DNA of 64,000 nt, from the NCBI GenBank assembly GCA_027493615.1, contig JAOSKK010000004.1, positions 107,011 to 171,010 of the forward strand, given 5' to 3'. This document shows positions 21,640-30,694 of the stretch, one piece after another (positions within the stretch are counted from its first letter, which is position 1; the number at the start of each line of letters is the position of its first letter). The notes beneath the pieces were generated by a model. That model had not been told where the DNA came from. It ran no database searches and saw only the letters and a program-made list of their open reading frames with translations. A program made the position numbers and the translations under genes. The DNA is from Verrucomicrobiota bacterium. Lineage in GTDB: Bacteria; Verrucomicrobiota; Verrucomicrobiia; Limisphaerales; J093.

Positions 21640-23316
21640 ATCCCTGGCGCGTCTGGGGTCCGAAATCGCGGGATGGTCCCCGTGGGTGCAGGGGACCGCG
21701 CTGTTCCTCGCGACCTTCGTGTTGGAGGACGTGGCCGCGGTGGGCGCGGGCCTGCTGCGGGCTTCGGGGGTGCTCGCGTGGTCGACGGCCTTTTGGGCCT
21801 GCTTCACCGGTATCTGGCTGGGTGACGTCGGGCTATACGCGCTGGCGCGGTTGGGGGGGGCGGGCCTGGTTCGAACAGAGTCCGCTGCGGCGAGGTGCGG
21901 GACGGGTGCAGCGAAGCGAACGGTGGTTCGCCCGCCACGGTGCTGCGCTGCTCGTCGTCAGCCGGGTGCTGCCCGGGGAGCCGGGTGCCGGTCTATCTGG
22001 CGGCGGGTTTTCTGCGGTTGCCGTGGCGTTGGTTTCTAGGCATCACGGCCGCGACGTCGCTGGGCTGGACGGTGCTGGTGCTGCAGTTGGCCGCGCCGCT
22101 GGGCACGCGAGTCGCCGGGGCACTCGCTGGCTTCGAGCCGGCCGGGTGGGTGGCGTTGCTCGGCTTGGGCCTTACCCTCGGGTGGCTGCGCGTCCCCCGC
22201 TGGGACGGCCGACCCACGCTGCGGGTACGCCTCGCCGCCGTGTGGGGGCGCTGGCGCCATTGGGAGTTCTGGCCTCCCTGGCTGTTCTATGCTCCCGTGG
22301 CGTTCTACGGCGTCTGTCTCGCGCTGAAGCACCGCGGGTTGACGGTGCCCACGCTCGCCAACCCGGGCATCTTCTCGGGCGGCCTCATCGGCGAGTCCAA
22401 GATGGCAACCCTGCGGGAGTTGATGGCCACCAGCCCGGAGTTCACCGCCGACGCCGAACTGCTCCCCGATGGAACGGTCGAGGAACGGCTCGCGGCGCTC
22501 CGGCAGGTCTGCCGTCGCCGCGGCATCCGGTATCCCTTCGTGTTCAAGCCGGACGTTGGCCAGCGGGGCGCGGGCGTCAAGTTGGTGCGCAACGAGGACC
22601 AGGTGCTGGCGTACCTGCGCCAAACCCGCGCCCCGTTGCTGGTGCAGCGCTACGCGCCCGGGCCGGGCGAGGCGGGCGTCTTCTACTACCGATTCCCTGG
22701 ACAGCCGCACGGACGGATCTTCGCCATCACCGAGAAGGTCTTCCCGGTTCTCCTGGGCGATGGCCATTCGACCATCGCCGAACTCGTGTGGCAGGACCCG
22801 CGTGCCCGTTGCCTGGCGGACACTTACCTGCGCCGCTTCCGGGCCCGGCAGGATGAGGTCTTGAGTGCGGGCGAACCGCTGAAACTGGTCGAGGCTGGCA
22901 ACCACGCCCAGGGCTGCATCTTCCGTGACGGCATGCACCTTGGGTCCCCGGCGCTGGCGGCGCGCCTGGACGCCATCTCGCGGCAGCTCAGGGGATTCTA
23001 CATCGGGCGTTACGACGTCCGTTACCGGTCGGCAGATGAACTGCGCTCCGGAGCTCACTTCCAGATCATCGAGCTCAACGGGGCCGCGTCCGAAACCACG
23101 AGCATCTATGACCGGCGTCAGTCGCTTCGCGGCGCCTATCGAACCTTGTTCCGGCAGTGGCGGCTGGTCTTCGCCATCGGCGCTGCGAACCGCGCGCGCG
23201 GCTGTGTCCCGACGCCGTTGGGCACGCTGTGGAAGCGCTGGCGGGAGTATGCGGCGTGCGTGACCACCTATCCCCGGCAGATTGACCGACCAATGGAGGG
23301 CCCATGTGTACCGTGA
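21629..23316 (+). CDS. VTT (DedA-like) membrane domain fused to ATP-grasp domain (two frameshifts)
   Basis: About 560 residues. Residues 1-190 are a VTT/DedA-type membrane domain: FLATFVLEDVAAVGAG, WLGDVGLYALARLGG, FARHGAALLVVSRVLPG then PVYLAAGFLRLPWRWF. Beyond a further hydrophobic segment lies an ATP-grasp domain: FVFKPDVGQRGAGVKLVRN, LVQRYAPGPGEAGVFYYRFP, KVFPVLLGDGHSTIAELV and the Mg-binding FQIIELNGAASETTSIYD. Two frame slips in G runs (about 21855 and 21977) lie within the VTT part. The fusion suggests a membrane-tethered ligase acting on a lipid-linked or envelope substrate. The substrate is unknown. Confidence 0.8.
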
Positions 23317-24010
23317 CCTTCCTGCCCCGCCGCGCGGGCTACTGGCTGGCGATGAACCGCGACGAGCGGTTGACCCGCCCGGTGGCGCTACCGCCACAAC
23401 AGGCAGAAGCGGGGGACCGGACGGTGCTTTGTCCGGCGGAGCCGGGCGGCGGCACCTGGATTGCGCTCAACGACCAGGGCATCTGTCTGTCGCTCATCAA
23501 CTGGTATTCCGCGCCCCAATACCTCGCCCGTGACGTTGTCAGCCGGGGACGGGTCGTTCCAAGCGCGTGCGCCGCTGACACCCGTCATCACGTTGAAAGC
23601 GTCCTCCGGAAGCTGCCACTTTCCCGGATGAACCCCTTCAGGCTCATCGGTGTCTTCCCCACCTCGAGCGAGGTCGTGGAATGGCGGTGGGGTCGAGGTG
23701 AGTTGCACCGCTTGTGCCACGGCTGGCAGGTTCGGCAGTGGACATCCTCCGGTTTTGATGATCTGGCCGCACAGCGGGTCCGGCGAGAGAGGTGGCGCGA
23801 GGCGCTCGGTCAACGTTCGGCGGGAACCTCGGCCTGGCTGCGCCGGCTTCACCGTTCCCATGCACCGCAGCGCGGTCCCTTTTCCGTCTGCATGCACCGG
23901 GCGGACGCGGCGACGGTCAGCTTCACGGAGATCTGTGTGGCGCCTCAGTGCGCCGCGATGCGCTACTGGCCCGGTTCTCCCTGTTGCGCACGCAGGAGTT
24001 CTTCGCGTGA
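23304..24010 (+). CDS. NRDE/TANGO2-family protein
   Basis: About 235 residues starting MCTVTFLPRRAGYWLAMNRDERLTRP, with the defining N-R-D-E. The N-terminal Cys2 is typical of Ntn-like hydrolase folds. GGTWIALNDQGICLSLIN and the later FSVCMHRADAATVSFTEI fit the family. The gene overlaps the ATP-grasp stop by 13 bases. The last few codons shift frame near 23985; the corrected chain ends LRTQEFFA at TGA 24008-24010. Function of the family is unsettled (haem or acyl-CoA handling has been proposed). Confidence 0.85.
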
Positions 24011-24093
24011 ATTGTCAAATGTCAATGTTTGACCCCATTGGGCAGGTCGAACTTGCCACGGCGCGGGGGGCTCATTAGCGTCACCCAGCCGTG

Positions 24094-24169
24094 GGGCGCT
24101 TGGCGCAGCGGTTAGCGCGTCTCGTTTACACCGAGTAGGTCGGGGGTTCGAATCCCTCAGCGCCCACCA
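24094..24169 (+). tRNA. tRNA-Val (anticodon TAC)
   Basis: Seven-base acceptor stem GGGCGCT pairs with AGCGCCC; the D arm is GCGC/GCGC around AGCGGTTA. The anticodon stem CTCG/CGAG holds the loop TTTACAC with anticodon TAC, and the T arm has the GGTTCGAATCC consensus. The 3' CCA is encoded in the DNA. It stands alone between the NRDE gene and the convergent OPT gene. Confidence 0.95.
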
Positions 24170-24218
24170 CACCCGCGGAACGGCGGCGGGATGCTCGGGC
24201 GGGATCGGCGCGACGAGC

Positions 24219-26575
24219 TCAGGCCGAGCGCGGCCGTCTCCCAAGGAGAAGGTCCCGCCCCGTCAAGTAGAGAAGCGCGATGAGGATCGCGAAAGGCAGC
24301 AGCGAGAGCAGGTCGGCCTCCGCGCCGGTGGCGAAGGGGTTGCGTTCCGTGAAAGCCGCGATTGCCCGGTTGAACTCGGCCAGCCAGAAGCGCGGACGCC
24401 AGTACCACGGACCCGCGGCATTCGGATCCGCCAGGCCCGCGATCACGGCAATCAAAATGCCGGCGATGGCCCCGCCAGCGATGTAGCCCGAGGCAAGGAG
24501 CACGCCCGGGCTCTTGTCGGTCTCCGCGGCGAGCTGTTCCTCCGTAAGCCGTGCATGCTGGTGCTTCTGGCGCAGGTAACGATCCACCGCCGCCCGCACC
24601 AGACCCCAGGAAGATCGGCGCCGAGGAGGAGAGGGGGGGAGATAGACCCCGGTCGCGAAAGCGAGCGACGGGAGGAAGGACATTTCGAGGACGAAGGCGA
24701 TCATCGCCCCGATCAACACCAGGCCCCACGGCAGTTCCCGGCTCAGAATGCCCTTGATGATGTAGGACATGAGCGTGGCCTTGGGGGCGTCGAACTTCTC
24801 GACGGTCGAACCATCGGGCCGGGTCCGATGTCTGCCGTTGATGCCCGGGTCCACGAGGTACACCGGCGCTCCCTGCTCATCCACCAGGTAACGGCCGGCG
24901 AACCCGGATTTCTCGTCGGTGTTGTGCCAGACCAAGAACTCGCGTGAGTCGGTCGCCGCTTGAGGCCCTTGGAGTCGTTCGCGCTTCACCAGGCTGCCGG
25001 GATCGGCGCGGAGGGTGGCGGGCAGGTTGGGGAGTTGGGCGGCCGGGACGTAGACGGTGGCCCCGTTGTTGAGCACCGTGAGCACGGGGCCCAGTACGAG
25101 GGCGGAGGCCAGCGCCCCCACGAGCAACGCAATCTGCTGCGCCCGCGGCGTGGCCCCCACCAGATAGCCGGTCTTGACACTCTGCGCCGTGGTGCCCCCG
25201 TTCGACGAGGCGATGCACACAATGCCGCCGACGGACAACGCCGTGACGTAATAGCGCGCTTCCGTCCAGTCCAGGAGCAGAAAGATCAGGCAGGTGAGCA
25301 GGAGCGTGGCCACCGTCATCCCCGAGATGGGGTTCGAGGACGAGCCGATCTCACCCGTCAACCGCGCGGAGACCGTGACGAAGATGAATCCGAAGACCAC
25401 GATGAGGAGGGCGCCCAGCACGTTCATGTGCAGCGGCGTGGAGAGCGTGATCGCCGCCAGCAGCCCCAGCACGCCGAGGAGGATGTACTTGAACGAGATG
25501 TCCCGGTCGGTACGCACCCGGGCCGCCGCCGTTCCGTTGCGCGCCCCGCTGAAGTCCCGCAGCCCCCGCGGAGGGCATGCCAAATCGTCGGTAACGAGCG
25601 CAAAACGCTGATGATGCCGCCGGCCGCCACCGCCCCCGCCCCGATGTAAAGAATGTACGCGCCCCGGACGTCGTCCGGTCCCATGTCGCGGATGGGCATC
25701 GTCCCCGGCGGCACCACCCCCGACACGTGGTCACCGAAGAATTTGATCGCCGGGATCAACACCAGGTAGGACAGCACGCCTCCGGCGCACATGATGGAAG
25801 CAATGCGTGGGCCGATGATGTAGCCGACGCCGAGCAGCTCGGGCGACACTTCCGCCGAGACGGAACCGCCCTTGAACGGAGCACCGAAAATCTTCTCGGG
25901 GATGTCCTTCCAGAGCCGGAACAGCGCCATCAGGGTCTTGTACAGCAGCCCGATGCCGAACCCGACGAAGATGATCGCGGGGTTCGATTCCAGGCCGGCA
26001 CCAGCCGCGGTCTTGTCGGCGCCCATCGAGGCGGCGGCGTGGGATTCCGGCGAGGCGCCAGCCTTCAGCACTTCGGCGCAGGCGGTGCCCTCGGGGAACT
26101 TGAGGACGCCGTGCTGGGCCACGATGAGGGCGCGTCGCAGGGGGATCATCATCAAGACGCCGAGCAAACCGCCGAGGATGGCGACGAGCAGGACACGGCT
26201 TAGTTCCAGGTCGAACCCGAGGATGAGGATCGAGGGCATCGTGACGCCGACCCCGAATGCGATGCTCTCGCCGGCGGAGCCCGCCGACTGGACGATGTTG
26301 TTCTCGAGGATGGTGGTTTCGCGAAAGCCGAATCGGGCCGCGAGTTTGAAGAGCGTGATGGCAATGACCGCCACCGGGATCGAGGCGCTCACGGTCAGGC
26401 CCACTTTGAGCACCAGATACAGCGACGAGGCCCCGAACACCATGCCCAGCACCGTGCCGACGAGGACCGGGACCGCGGTGAACTCCGGCAGGGCTGCGGC
26501 TGCGGGGATGAACGGGCGAAAACCGACGGCGGGGGCGGCCGCGGGATCTGGGGTGGAACCGGCGATGACGCTCAT
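24219..26575 (-). CDS. OPT-family oligopeptide transporter (frameshifted)
   Basis: Large multi-helix transporter of the OPT family, about 785 residues. The N-terminal half (from MSVIAGSTPD) has FTAVPVLVGTVLGMVFGASSLYLVLKVGLTVSASIPVAV, FRETTILENNIVQSAGSAGES and KFPEGTACAEVLKAG. The C-terminal half holds LTGEIGSSSNPISGMTVATLL and SSNGGTTAQSVKTGYLVGATP. These are the conserved segments of bacterial OPT proteins, which import peptides or metal-siderophore-like compounds. The frame breaks near 25560, and twice in close succession near 24605-24640, where a C run is one too long and a G run one too short. No start overlap with neighbours; the promoter should lie in 26576-26640. Confidence 0.92.
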
Positions 26576-26636
26576 GCGTGGACCGGGAGGCTAGGGGGCT
26601 GGCCCGCGATTGCGAGCCCAATGTGGGGCGGAAGCG

Positions 26637-26677
26637 ACAGTGCGACAGTGCGACGGTGTGACGGTGCGACGGTGCGG
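26637..26677. repeat. Octamer tandem repeat, about five units of GTGCGACR
   Basis: Five imperfect copies of GTGCGACA/GTGCGACG in a row, upstream of the OPT gene start. A related octamer array (GTCGGACA/G) occurs at 35804. Confidence 0.85.
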
Positions 26678-26744
26678 GTCTTGCTGCGGCGCGGGTCGTC
26701 CGCCGCAACGGGCGCCTCAGCCTCATCGCCCACCCCTTACGCAA

Positions 26745-26842
26745 AGCGGCGCTGGAAGACGCCGCACTCCAGACGCTGGCGCGAGGTCAGCACGGCCTGT
26801 CAGGGGCGAAGCGTTTGGAGTGCGGCGTCTTCCAGCGCCGCT
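26745..26842. repeat. Long palindromic repeat, family A, copy 1
   Basis: A 33-base left arm (26745-26777, beginning AGCGGCGCTGGAAGACGCCG) is followed after a 32-base loop by its reverse complement (26810-26842) with a single mismatch. No open reading frame of its own. Two more copies lie at 27351 and 63684. Confidence 0.9.
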
Positions 26843-26915
26843 ATTCTTTCGCGGGCGCGGGGGCGTGGCCGACTTGCGCCGGGAGGGTTATGTGGCACAG
26901 TCACGCCGCTAATTT

Positions 26916-27272
26916 ATGGCAACTACACCCAAGATTGTCGCGTATCTGAAGCCGACCTGCGGTTGGAGCAACGGGGTTCGGGCCGTGTTGCGGAAACACA
27001 ACCTCCCGTACGAGGACCGGGACATCATCAACGACCCGGCCCAACGCGAGGAGATGATCCGCAAGAGCGGCCAGACGTTGAGCCCTTGTGTCGAGGTGAA
27101 CGGCCACCTGCTGGCCGACGTGAGCGGGGACGAGGTTGAGGCGTATCTGCTGGCGCAGCGCCTGGTCAGCGCCACGGACCGGGAAGCCGATGCCCCGACG
27201 AACGCGCCGTGCGCCCACGAGATCCCGGTGATGGCGAACTTCGATCTGGAGTCGCCGGCCCGAGCGCGGTAG
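26916..27272 (+). CDS. Glutaredoxin-family protein with CGWS active site
   Basis: 118 residues: KIVAYLKPTCGWSNGVRAVLRKHNLPYEDRDIINDPAQREEM, then QTLSPCVEVNGHLLADVSGDEVEAYL. This is the thioredoxin-fold glutaredoxin pattern with a monothiol-type active site (Cys15-Gly-Trp-Ser18) in place of CPYC, and Ser-Pro at the cis-Pro position. A tail of about 35 residues with a Cys-Ala-His (NAPCAHEIP) extends beyond the usual domain. Monothiol glutaredoxins commonly serve iron-sulfur or glutathione chemistry; here this is inferred. Flanked on both sides by family A repeats. Confidence 0.88.
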   Translation: MATTPKIVAYLKPTCGWSNGVRAVLRKHNLPYEDRDIINDPAQREEMIRKSGQTLSPCVEVNGHLLADVSGDEVEAYLLAQRLVSATDREADAPTNAPCAHEIPVMANFDLESPARAR

Positions 27273-27350
27273 GGATCGCTACCGTTGTGGCGCCTCAGGC
27301 GCGCACCGCCCCGGCCCAACCTCACGCGCCCGGCGGTGTGGAGGTCGCGA

Positions 27351-27447
27351 AGCGTCTGGAGCGCGCCGACTTCCAGCGGCGCTTTTCGTTCACCGCCCCC
27401 TGCTCCCTTACGAAAAGCGGCGCTAAAACGCTCGCACTCCAAACGCT
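27351..27447. repeat. Long palindromic repeat, family A, copy 2 (arms in opposite order)
   Basis: Two arms, 27351-27383 (AGCGTCTGGAGCGC...) and 27415-27447 (ending CACTCCAAACGCT), are related to the arms of copy 1 but in reversed order around a different 31-base loop. They are more diverged than in the other copies. The hairpin lies just downstream of the glutaredoxin gene and could act as a transcription stop. Confidence 0.8.
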
Positions 27448-27536
27448 TCGCGCTCCGCCGATGGCAGTGGCTTCCATATAGCTTGGCATCCCGGCCGTGG
27501 GTGGCCACTGCATGCCCTGGCGCTTTGGAACTTCCC

Positions 27537-27557
27537 TTGAGCTTTGAGCTTTGAACC
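27537..27557. repeat. Heptamer tandem repeat TTGAGCT
   Basis: Two copies of TTGAGCT and a variant TTGAACC in tandem. A similar heptamer array (reverse strand AAAGTTC) is found at 51941, and another (TTCTGCC) inside the kinase gene. Confidence 0.6.
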
Positions 27558-27625
27558 TCGAGCTGACCGTTTGGCCCTTGTCGCGCCCAGGCGACACGTG
27601 CGAAGGGCTACGGGTCAGCTCCGTG

Positions 27626-30572
27626 TCATTCCGGCGGTTGGTACCAGAAAGAGCGCCAGTATTTCTGTTCGATGGCGTAAACGTCGAGCGGCCCGACCGT
27701 GGGCGAGTCGGCGGCGAGCACGCCGTAGCGCTTCATTTCCCGCACCCATTCGGGGCGCGGTTCGAAGTCGGGCATGTCGAAGCGTTTGATCTTCTCGAGG
27801 TACCGGCGGCCGGCGTCGACCATGTCCAGGAGGTGCTGGTAGTCGGGGTCACTGATGGTGGCAAAGCCCGCGCCGGCGTTTTGGGCGGCGCAGATGCCGA
27901 ACCCTCCGGCCTCGGGTGAGAGGGGGCGAGCAGGAGGAGGGAGTGTTCGGGTCGGGTCAGGTTGAAGAGGCGATGGCGGCTGAACTGGAGGCGCGGGTCG
28001 GCCAGGTCGAAGCGCCAGAAGGAAATGCCCAGTTCGTCGGCGAGGGCGCGGGGCAGGGTGCGTTCGCCGGTGTGGCACGAGGCGCAGCGGCGTTCGAGGA
28101 TCGCCGCGCCGAACCTCGTGGTGGGCCAGTCAAAGTCGGTGTCCACCAGTTCGTTTTGGGCGTAGCCGCCGATCATGCCACTGCCCAGGGCGGCGTAGGT
28201 GCCGGGGTAGGGGGCGCCGGTCTCGATCCAGAGCCGGAGGCGTTTCTTCTGAGCGGGGGGGAGCTGGACGCCGTGATGCGAGCCGTCGGTGAGCTGGAGG
28301 ATCCGGCTGGCGGAAGAGCCCAGGGTGCGCGGGGCGTAGTTGCTGACGGGTTGGTTGCGGCCGTCGGAGAAGAGGCGGCGCACCGTGAGGTGGAAGTAGC
28401 TGTGGGAGAACATGGGCCCGCGGTCGCCGGTGAGGATGAGTTTGCCGGCGTAGGGTCCGCCCTGGGCGGTGGCCGTGTAGCCGTGGCAGCCGGCACAGTG
28501 TTCGTCGAGGATGGGCTGAATGTCGCGCGGGAAATCGAAGACGTCCGGGCAGTCGTCGATGGGCTCGAGGCGGCTGGGCGGACGCCGGGCGGCGAGAGGT
28601 AGCGCGAGCGTGTCGGTCGTGGGCGGGGTCCGGGCGCGTTGTTCGTGGCAGCCGACACAGCCGGTGACCTCGCCGGGTTGGAGGGTGACAAAGCTCTGCA
28701 TGCGTTTGACGGCGAGGTCATCCCGGTCGAGCGCGACGAAGAAGACGCTGCGGAGGGCGGGAACCTCGAAGTGCGCCGAGCCGTCGGCCTCGACGGGGAC
28801 GGTGCCGAGCACGCGTTCCAGGGTGAAGGTGCCCCCGTAGCTCAGCGGATCCATGCCGCCGGTGAAGTTGATCGGTTTGGGCAGGCTTTCGAGGACGAGC
28901 AGCTTGTGGATCTCGCCGGGGTCGACACCCGTCAGGTGGCGGCCTTCGTAGACATTGGCCAGGAGCAGGCGACCGGTGGGTTCGGCGGGGCGGATACGCG
29001 GCGGATGGCGGGTTCGCGGGGGCGGGCGAGGAGGGGGCGCGGTTCGTGGCAGTGGAGGCCGGCCTGGATGTCGGCGGGGGACAAACGATGGAGTTCGTGG
29101 GTGTTGCCCTGGTCGTCGAGCAGGACCAGGCTGTGGTCCTGCGCGGCCAGGAACCAGCGTTCGGAGAAGGCCCAGGGATCGCGGAAGTTGTCGGTGCGGC
29201 TGATCCGGCGGGCGGCGGCGGGGTTGTCCGGTCCGGCGCGCGGATCCACGAGGAACACGGCGCCCTCGTGTTCGGTCTGGCCGTGACCGGGGGAGAAGCT
29301 GGCGACGATGAGGTCGGAGCCGGGAACGGGTTTGGCGCCGATCATGACGATGCCGGGGTGGAGGTTGCCGTAGAAGACCATCTGGCCGGTGCCATCGGGA
29401 TTGATGACCCAGAGGTGGTGGTAATCGACCTGGCTGCGATCGACGTATTCCCAGCGGGTGTAGAGGATGCGGCCGTCGGGGAGCGGCCAGGGGGTGTTGT
29501 CGTGCTCGTTGTTGCTCGAAAGGGGCCGGAGGTTCTGACCGTCGGCATCGCAGCGGTAGAGCACGGCGACCTGGGTGGTCCAGCAATTGACCCAGCGCTG
29601 GCAGCGGCTGGAGACGAAGACGATGCCGCCGTCGGGCAGGTAGCTGGGTTCGATGTCGTCGTAGGGACCGTCGGTGAGCTGGCGGAGACCGGTGCCGTCG
29701 GCCTGCATCTCGTACAGGTGATAATGCTCGGTGCCGCCGGGACGGTAGGCGAACAGGAGGGTGCGGCCGTCGTAGTGCACCTGGGGATCGCGGACGTTCC
29801 CGCGGGGATCATCCAGCAGCACGGTCGCCGCGCCGGTGGCCAGATCGAGACGGCACAGCCGGCCGCCGTCGCGATAGAGCCTGTTCGGGTTGCCGAAGTA
29901 GGAGGGCCCGCCGGCGGCGTAGTAGCCGAAGTTGGCGTACCAGTGCTCGGGCACGACCGGGCGAACGGCGAACACCAGCTCGTGAACGCCTTGGCGGCGG
30001 AGCGCGGCGAGAGCCAGTTGTCCCTGTTGCCGCTGACGCTCCTCGGCGGCGCGTCGCCGTTCGGCGAGGAGCGCCTGTACCTGGGGGTCGGGAAACTCGA
30101 CTTCCCAGATCGAGAACAGACCGAAGGGGCCGGGTTTGAGGCCGACGATTCGCACGAACTGGCTTGGGCGCCCAGCCCGGTGAGGACCTCGCGGCCGCCC
30201 TTGCCGGCGGGACAGTGCCGCGCGGTCTCCCACCGCTGGCCATCCGTGGAGACCTGAATCTCGTATTCGCTCGCGAAGGCGTGTTCCCAATGAATGATGA
30301 GTTGGTCCAGGGCGACGGTCGCCCCGAGGTCGAGCTGGAGCCACTCGGATTGGCCCGTGGCCCGGCTCGCCCAGCGCGTGCGCCGGTTGCCGTCGAAGGC
30401 GGCAAGCGGCGGGTAGTCGCCGGAATGGATCGAGGAAGCCGTGGCGGGGGCCGGGGGCGAGGGTGGCGGGGTCGGCGGCCTCACCGAGGAGGAGGGGGCA
30501 CGGGGCCGCGAGCAGGAGACCTCCGGCAGCCCAGGCAAGGCCTCGGAGCGAGTGGAATGGGCGCGATCGCAT
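27626..30572 (-). CDS. HzsA-related protein: discoidin, propeller and CXXCH haem motifs (frameshifted)
   Basis: About 980 residues starting MRSRPFHSLRGLAWAAG with a signal peptide. An F5/8 type C (discoidin) domain follows (DYPPLAAFDGNRRTRWAS ... EWLQLDLGATVALDQLIIHWEHAF). Then comes a PD40-like propeller (DPQVHYDGRTLLFAYRPGG, DIEPSYLPDGGIVFVSSRC, DNTPWPLPDGRILYTRWEYVD) like the middle domain of hydrazine synthase alpha subunits. The C-terminal part has three CXXCH haem-attachment sites: CVGCH (about 28650), CAGCH (about 28490) and CASCH (about 28080). Such HzsA-related proteins are widespread in PVC bacteria that are not anammox, and their role is unknown; a periplasmic redox enzyme is likely. 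At least four frame slips must be corrected. Confidence 0.8.
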
Positions 30573-30694
30573 GACGTCACACGGCTGAACCGGCGGTAGG
30601 CAAACGGATTTCGATCTCGAAATCCAGGGCAAAGCGCCACGGTGTCGCCACGGTTGCCAAGGCAGGCGCGCGTTGGCTAGGCTCGCCGGACTTT

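Noticed and set aside
27626..30572. Hydrazine synthase and an anammox metabolism
   Set aside because: Only the propeller resembles HzsA; the discoidin domain and lack of any other anammox genes argue against it. Related proteins occur widely in PVC bacteria.
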